The position numbers and the translations under genes were made by a program. From Mycobacterium asiaticum (lineage in GTDB: Bacteria; Actinomycetota; Actinomycetes; Mycobacteriales; Mycobacteriaceae): 46,639 nt of DNA. The notes under the pieces are model-generated. The model made no database searches, was not told where the DNA came from, and worked only from the letters and a program-made list of their open reading frames with translations. This document shows positions 43,269 to 46,639 of the stretch, piece by piece. Every line of letters begins with the position of its first letter. Position 1 is the stretch's first letter. The stretch is taken from positions 1-46,639 of the forward strand of contig NZ_LZLQ01000060.1 of the NCBI RefSeq assembly GCF_001673315.1, given 5' to 3'.

Positions 43269-43487
43269 ATGAGGAAACGACTCTCAAGAATCGGTATCGG
43301 AGTTACGGTGACCGCCTTCGCGTTGTTGTTCGCTGCTCCGGTGGCAACCGCAGATCCGCCGCCGCCGCAAGGATGCCCCCGCAGTGCGCCCGTGTGGGAT
43401 GGAAACAGATGCGTGCCGTACCACAACGACCACCCCTGCCCGCCGCGCCTGCCCGACGGAAGCTGCTTCATTTGCTGCGGCCCCTAG
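43269..43487 (+). CDS. Small secreted cysteine-rich peptide
   Basis: The 72-residue product has a Sec signal peptide (basic MRKRLSRIG, then VTVTAFALLFAAPVATA) with an AxA cleavage site near residue 28. The mature part of about 44 residues begins DPPPPQGCP and contains six cysteines, ending CFICCGP. Six cysteines in so short a secreted chain suggest two or three disulfides. I recognise no family. The segment PVWDGNRCVP has the look of extracellular Cys-knot or inhibitor modules, but this is only resemblance. ATG has AGGAA at good spacing. The position corresponds to Rv3312A (pilin Mtp) in H37Rv, but the sequence does not look like Mtp. Possible promoter elements are TTGACC and CATTTT near 43026-43049. 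Confidence 0.75.
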   Translation: MRKRLSRIGIGVTVTAFALLFAAPVATADPPPPQGCPRSAPVWDGNRCVPYHNDHPCPPRLPDGSCFICCGP

Positions 43488-43645
43488 CGAACCGTTCAAG
43501 TCTTGAGTCGGCGACTACGCAGCCGAAATAGACGCGGCATGTTGGGCGCCCAGGCGGCACATTCTGCACCGATGCGGCGCATCGGCGACTGTCGAGACGG
43601 CTCGGGATAGGTATCGGTCCGCGCTGGCTTGGCAGTGACCCGGCG

Positions 43646-44158
43646 CTAACCCATGCCATTCGCGAGGCCGGCCAACCCCTGCAAAATGCCGGGGGCGAAA
43701 TAGACGAGACCGGCGAGAAACAGTAAAAGCGGCGGCCCGACGAGAATCGTGAGAAGGGCACCCAACAACGGGGCGGTTATTTCCTCGAGCGTGGTGGGAA
43801 ATGTCAGTCCGAACAGGGACGCGGCGGCGCTGCCCGGTGCACCCGGCGACGTGACGAAGTCCTGCAGGTGCGCGGCATTGCCGGTTTCGGCGCTGGCATA
43901 GGCAGCTGCGCCGCTGGTCAGGCGCTGTTCGAACTGCTCATGGAATGCTGCCACCTGCCCGGCGAGCTGCTGATATTCCTCGGCGTCGCGGCAGAAGAGC
44001 TGCGCGATGCCCGACGAAACCTCGTCGGCGGCTGCGGGCGCAATGGCCAGGGTGGGGGCCGCCGCTTGGAGGTGCGCGGCGTCGAGATGCGAACCGATGG
44101 CCGCCAATTCCGTTGCCGCCGCCTGCATCGATTCCGGCGTCACCATCACGTCCGACAT
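43646..44158 (-). CDS. Short PE family protein with hydrophobic C-terminal tail
   Basis: The protein of 170 residues starts MSDVMVTPESMQAAATELAA, a PE domain with TP-E in place of the usual AP-E, followed by IAPAAADEVSSGIAQLFCRD and the usual helical hairpin to about residue 95. The last 50 residues are hydrophobic (APLLGALLTILVGPPLLLFL, then AGLVYFAPGIL). It has the same two-part design as the PE gene at 42.1 kb. ATG 44170 is an alternative start. It is convergent with the Cys-rich gene across a 158-bp gap in which I see no gene. It is a probable type VII substrate and no PPE is next to it. Confidence 0.85.
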   Translation of the reverse strand: MSDVMVTPESMQAAATELAAIGSHLDAAHLQAAAPTLAIAPAAADEVSSGIAQLFCRDAEEYQQLAGQVAAFHEQFEQRLTSGAAAYASAETGNAAHLQDFVTSPGAPGSAAASLFGLTFPTTLEEITAPLLGALLTILVGPPLLLFLAGLVYFAPGILQGLAGLANGMG

Positions 44159-44221
44159 GTCCAATACCATCCCCCATTCGGTCGAATGACGCTTCGGTAT
44201 TCGCGAACTTCTCCAGGCGGG

Positions 44222-44356
44222 TCAGCACCAACGACGGTTCATCGCACGGGACATGCAGGAGTCGTCCAGAAAGGAGTGGCGCCTGGGCCGTGCCACCCGC
44301 TCGGGTGAACGGTTGCGCCGGGTGGACGGGGCTGGGTTGCGGGTCAAATACTTCAT
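44222..44356 (-). CDS. Possible 44-residue basic ORF upstream of the PE gene
   Basis: MKYLTRNPAPSTRRNRSPER and the rest to RRWC is preceded by GAGGAG exactly six bases before the ATG, an excellent Shine-Dalgarno. The composition is very Arg/Pro-rich and no domain is recognised. A second frame of the same strand through this 346-bp gap reads LVLTRLEKFANTEASFDRMG, which also looks protein-like, so the gap may hold a decayed gene. Both calls are weak. Confidence 0.25.
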   Translation of the reverse strand: MKYLTRNPAPSTRRNRSPERVARPRRHSFLDDSCMSRAMNRRWC

Positions 44357-44477
44357 GTCGAGCTCCTCGGGAACGCCAGATTGAACACTTCGACTGTGCT
44401 CTTGCTGACCGCGGCAACCATCGGTTGGAATGCGTAATTCTCCAGCGACCAAGTCGTAGGCGAACTCAGAGGCGCCC

Positions 44478-44505
44478 AGTGTCGCTACGTAGTATCGCTG
44501 ACACT
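44478..44505 (-). terminator. Stem-loop at the end of the add pseudogene
   Basis: AGTGTC and GACACT arms, extended by GC pairs past one bulged base and an inner CTACGTAG, form a hairpin that starts at the stop codon of the add remnant. There is no clear U-tract. It is probably the old terminator of add. Confidence 0.4.
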
Positions 44506-45000
44506 CAGCCGATCAGCACCGCGTAGCGCGGCTTGATCACCTCGTCGATGATCTCCAGCCGTTCGAGGAACGGGATGAACGCCGACTTCATCGCATTGAT
44601 CGTGAAACGTTCCAGATCGCTCCACCCGTAGCCGAACGCTTCAACCAGCCGCTGCATCTCCTGGCTCATCGTCGTATCACTCATCAGCCGGTTGTCGGTG
44701 TTCACCGTTACCCGGAAGCGGCTGCGGGCCAGCAGGTCGAACGGGCGCTCGGCGATGCTGTTCACCGCGCCGGTCTGCACATTCGAGCTGGGGCACAACT
44801 CCAGCGGAATTCGCTTGTCCCGCAATACCGCTGCGAGCCTGCCCAGAGAAGCGACACCGTCCGGCCCAAATGATGTCGTCGTCGATGCGTACCCCGTGAC
44901 CCAGCCGGTCTGCACCGCAGAACGCGATCGCCACGTTAATGGACGGTAGCCCGAAGGCCTCGCCAACATGAATCGTGAAGCGCGCGTTGCGGTCTCGCAT
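44505..45000 (-). pseudogene. add: Adenosine deaminase remnant (add), 5'-truncated and frameshifted
   Basis: From 45000 the minus strand reads [20 protein letters not shown] and [19 protein letters not shown], the middle of adenosine deaminase. It breaks near 44870 and resumes in the next frame with [30 protein letters not shown] and [20 protein letters not shown]. Compared with the 365-residue M. tuberculosis Add (Rv3313c), the first 190 or so residues, including the N-terminal HxH zinc ligands, are gone and the frame is broken, so no active enzyme can be made. The 5' boundary abuts an IS3-like transposase fragment, which points to insertion and deletion as the cause. Confidence 0.88.
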
Positions 45001-45002
45001 GT

Positions 45003-45071
45003 CGTTATTTCGGTCAGAGCGTTATCGAAGGCGTCCCCAACGGTGCCGATGGAGGGCATCAGCCCGGACAG
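45003..45071 (-). mobile_element. IS3-family transposase fragment (orfB)
   Basis: The minus strand encodes [20 protein letters not shown], which matches the conserved block around the second Asp of the IS3-family DDE transposase ([16 protein letters not shown] type). Only about 23 codons remain, and they are joined directly to the truncated add gene. No terminal inverted repeats were recognised. It is a scar, not a functional element. Confidence 0.75.
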
Positions 45072-45121
45072 GGCCGCGCTTCCCCGAACCGCGGCGCCAA
45101 TTGTATGAGTCTGTGTAATTG

Positions 45122-45135
45122 ACTGACAGGTCAGT
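45122..45135. promoter_or_regulatory. Palindrome ACTGAC-AG-GTCAGT upstream of the PE_PGRS gene
   Basis: Six-base perfect arms around two bases lie about 90 bp before the PE_PGRS start and next to the IS scar. It could be an operator or part of the old element. Nothing else is seen in the 151 bp from the scar to the PE_PGRS start. Confidence 0.25.
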
Positions 45136-45222
45136 TATTGGCGTGGCAGCATGTGCGCCACGTCGGCGGCGGCGTAGGGCGTCGATGATGAGTTGGCCAC
45201 ATCGGTTTGGCAGGGGTTCGTG

Positions 45223-46639
45223 ATGTCGTTGATGATTACGCCGGAGTTTGTCACTAGCGCGGCGGCGGATTTGGCTGGTATCGCCTCGGGGATTGATCGG
45301 GCTGCAGCGGGGGCCGGTGTTCCGACGACTGCGGTGGCTGCCGCGGCTGCTGATGAGGTGTCCGTGGCGATCGCGGACCTGTTCAGGCTGCACGGGGCGG
45401 CGTTCCAAGCGCTCAATGTGCAGGCGTTGACTTTTCATCGGGAGTTCGTCGGATTGCTCAGCGCGGGCGCACAACGTTATGCCGTTGCCGAGACCAGTGC
45501 AGCGGCTTCTCTGGAGAGCCTTCATGCTGCGATCAACGCTCCGTTCCTGTCGGTGTTGGGGCGGCCGTTGTACGGGGATGGCGCGGATGGGTTTACCAAC
45601 GCTGAGGGCATTGGGACTGCTGGTGGTGCGGGGGGTTTGCTGTTCGGCAACGGCGGCAATGGCGGGGCCAGCACCGCGGCCGGGCGCGCTGGCGGTGCAG
45701 GTGGTGCGGCAGGCCTGATCGGCAATGGTGGCGTCGGGGGTGGGGGCGCTGCAGGAGCAGCGGGCGTCGCCGGCACCGATGTCGTCATAGTGTCTGTCGT
45801 TAATGGCACGGTGGTTGCTGGCGCTGGTGGTGCCGGCGGGATCGGTGGTGCTGGCGGCGCCGGCGGCAACGGCGGGCTGTTGTGGGGTCATGGTGGCGCT
45901 GGCGGTGTCGGTGGCGTTGGTGGCGTAGGTGGCGCCGGCGGCACCATCACCGGCAGCGGCGCCGAGTACGGCATTAACAACTACTACGGTCCCATCACCG
46001 GTGGAGCAGGGGGTGCTGGTGGCGCCGGCGGTGCCGGAGGTGCCGGTGGTACCGGCGGACTGTTGTGGGGTGACGGCGGAGTTGGTGGCGCCGGCGGGGC
46101 CGCCAGCCATGGCGGCGCCGGTGGCACGATCACCGGCACCGGCGACGGCAGCATCGCCACCGGCAATTTTATAGCCGGCATTAACAACTCCAGCTTCATC
46201 ACTGGTGGAGCGGGGGGTGCTGGTGGTGCCGGCGGTGCGGGAGGTGCCGGCGGTACCGGCGGACTCCTGTGGGGTGACGGCGGAGCTGGTGGCGCCGGCG
46301 GGGCCGCCAGCCATGGCGGCGCCGGTAGCACGATCGCCGGTGACAGCAGCGGCGTCGTCGACGATTCTCCCAGGGGCATTTTCAACACGTCTGGCTCCAT
46401 AATCACTGGTGGAGCGGGGGGTGCTGGTGGTGCCGGCGGTGTGGGGGGTGCCGGTGGTACCGGCGGACTCCTGTGGGGTGACGGTGGAGCTGGTGGCGCC
46501 GGCGGGGCCGCCAGCCACGGCGGCGCCGGTAGCACGATCACCGGTGACAGCACCAGCCCCGGCAGCGTCGGCGATACTTTAGTCGGCATTGACAACCATG
46601 GCTTCATTACTGGTGGAGCGGGGGGTGCTGGTGGTGCCG
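45223..46639 (+). CDS. PE_PGRS family protein, C-terminus beyond window
   Basis: The open frame starts [20 protein letters not shown], a PE domain (to about residue 95), then the PGRS linker [20 protein letters not shown] and a long Gly-Gly-Ala/Gly-Gly-Asn PGRS region. PE_PGRS proteins are exported by ESX-5 to the cell surface, and the PGRS part binds calcium-like sheets or varies antigenically in some members. From 45994 the PGRS part is built of 68-residue units (separate entry). ATG 45223 gives the standard PE N-terminus, with AGGGG upstream. The frame is still open at the right edge, at more than 470 residues. It occupies the place of deoA/cdd-side sequence in H37Rv. Confidence 0.92.
   Translation, partial: MSLMITPEFVTSAAADLAGIASGIDRAAAGAGVPTTAVAAAAADEVSVAIADLFRLHGAAFQALNVQALTFHREFVGLLSAGAQRYAVAETSAAASLESLHAAINAPFLSVLGRPLYGDGADGFTNAEGIGTAGGAGGLLFGNGGNGGASTAAGRAGGAGGAAGLIGNGGVGGGGAAGAAGVAGTDVVIVSVVNGTVVAGAGGAGGIGGAGGAGGNGGLLWGHGGAGGVGGVGGVGGAGGTITGSGAEYGINNYYGPITGGAGGAGGAGGAGGAGGTGGLLWGDGGVGGAGGAASHGGAGGTITGTGDGSIATGNFIAGINNSSFITGGAGGAGGAGGAGGAGGTGGLLWGDGGAGGAGGAASHGGAGSTIAGDSSGVVDDSPRGIFNTSGSIITGGAGGAGGAGGVGGAGGTGGLLWGDGGAGGAGGAASHGGAGSTITGDSTSPGSVGDTLVGIDNHGFITGGAGGAGGA
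45994..46639 (+). repeat. 204-bp (68-residue) tandem cassettes within the PGRS region
   Basis: Units begin with ATYACYGGTGGAGC at 45994, 46198, 46402 and 46606, each exactly 204 bp apart. In each, about 44 residues ([10 protein letters not shown] ... GGLLWGDGG ... AASHGGAG) are nearly constant. About 24 residues (for example [19 protein letters not shown] against [20 protein letters not shown]) differ strongly but keep the length. Confidence 0.9.

Noticed and set aside
45022..46518. 498-codon minus-strand frame opposite the PE_PGRS gene
   Set aside because: Its repetitive GGPAGATS/Ala-Gly-Thr pattern is only the complement of the PGRS repeat. The plus strand has the PE domain and start.

Overview
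The window is chromosomal DNA from a slow-growing Mycobacterium that is probably outside the M. tuberculosis complex. It is very GC-rich, many starts are GTG or TTG, and it carries PE, PPE and PE_PGRS genes. From about 0.2 to 42 kb the gene order follows the block I remember in M. tuberculosis H37Rv from fadE25 (Rv3274c) to Rv3311. Locus comparisons with H37Rv are from memory, not from a search.

Layout. 0-5.8 kb: end of fadE25, then purE/purK separated by a MIRU-type repeat, a GtrA-like membrane protein, a PH-domain membrane protein, biotin ligase birA and an extra FAD dehydrogenase. 5.8-12.2 kb: acyl-CoA carboxylase block accD5, accE5, maf, a PPOX-fold protein, sseA, a SufE-like gene and accA3. 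BirA would biotinylate AccA3, which works with AccD5 and AccE5. 12.4-15.3 kb: SigF stress module (STAS-domain protein, sigF, rsbW, usfY and a membrane protein). 15.4-21.5 kb: a TetR regulator, the very large helicase lhr and the DNA glycosylase nei. 21.5-25.5 kb: lpqC, a PPE gene, a PstS3-like phosphate-binding lipoprotein and a small DUF732 secreted protein. 25.5-32.5 kb: atsB, an RluA-type pseudouridine synthase, glpD2 and lpdA. 32.5-34.4 kb: a gamma-glutamylcyclotransferase-fold gene, an AbiEi/DUF559-type nuclease-like gene and three 94-bp tandem repeats. 34.4-42.0 kb: amiA1/amiB1, deoD-pmmB, upp, sapM and the acidic protein Rv3311. 42.0-46.6 kb: a disturbed accessory zone with two short PE genes, tandem repeats and hairpins, a secreted Cys-rich peptide, a decayed adenosine deaminase with an IS3-like scar, and a PE_PGRS gene that runs off the right edge.

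Differences from H37Rv as I remember it. The lat-lrpA-Rv3292-pcd-Rv3294c segment is absent between the Rv3289c-like gene and the TetR gene. phoY1 is absent between the pseudouridine synthase and glpD2. Genes apparently extra here are the FAD dehydrogenase, the PPOX gene, the STAS gene, the PPE, pstS3-like and DUF732 genes, and the AbiEi/DUF559 gene.

Many genes have a TANNNT hexamer ending 6-8 nt before the start codon and no Shine-Dalgarno, the layout of leaderless mycobacterial transcripts. I saw no tRNA, rRNA or CRISPR array. The observations most worth following are the PE_PGRS cassette repeat, the STAS gene overlapping the tail of sigF, the overlapping-ORF ladder before accE5, the Cys-rich peptide beside tandem hairpins, and the AbiEi-like gene beside 94-bp repeats.
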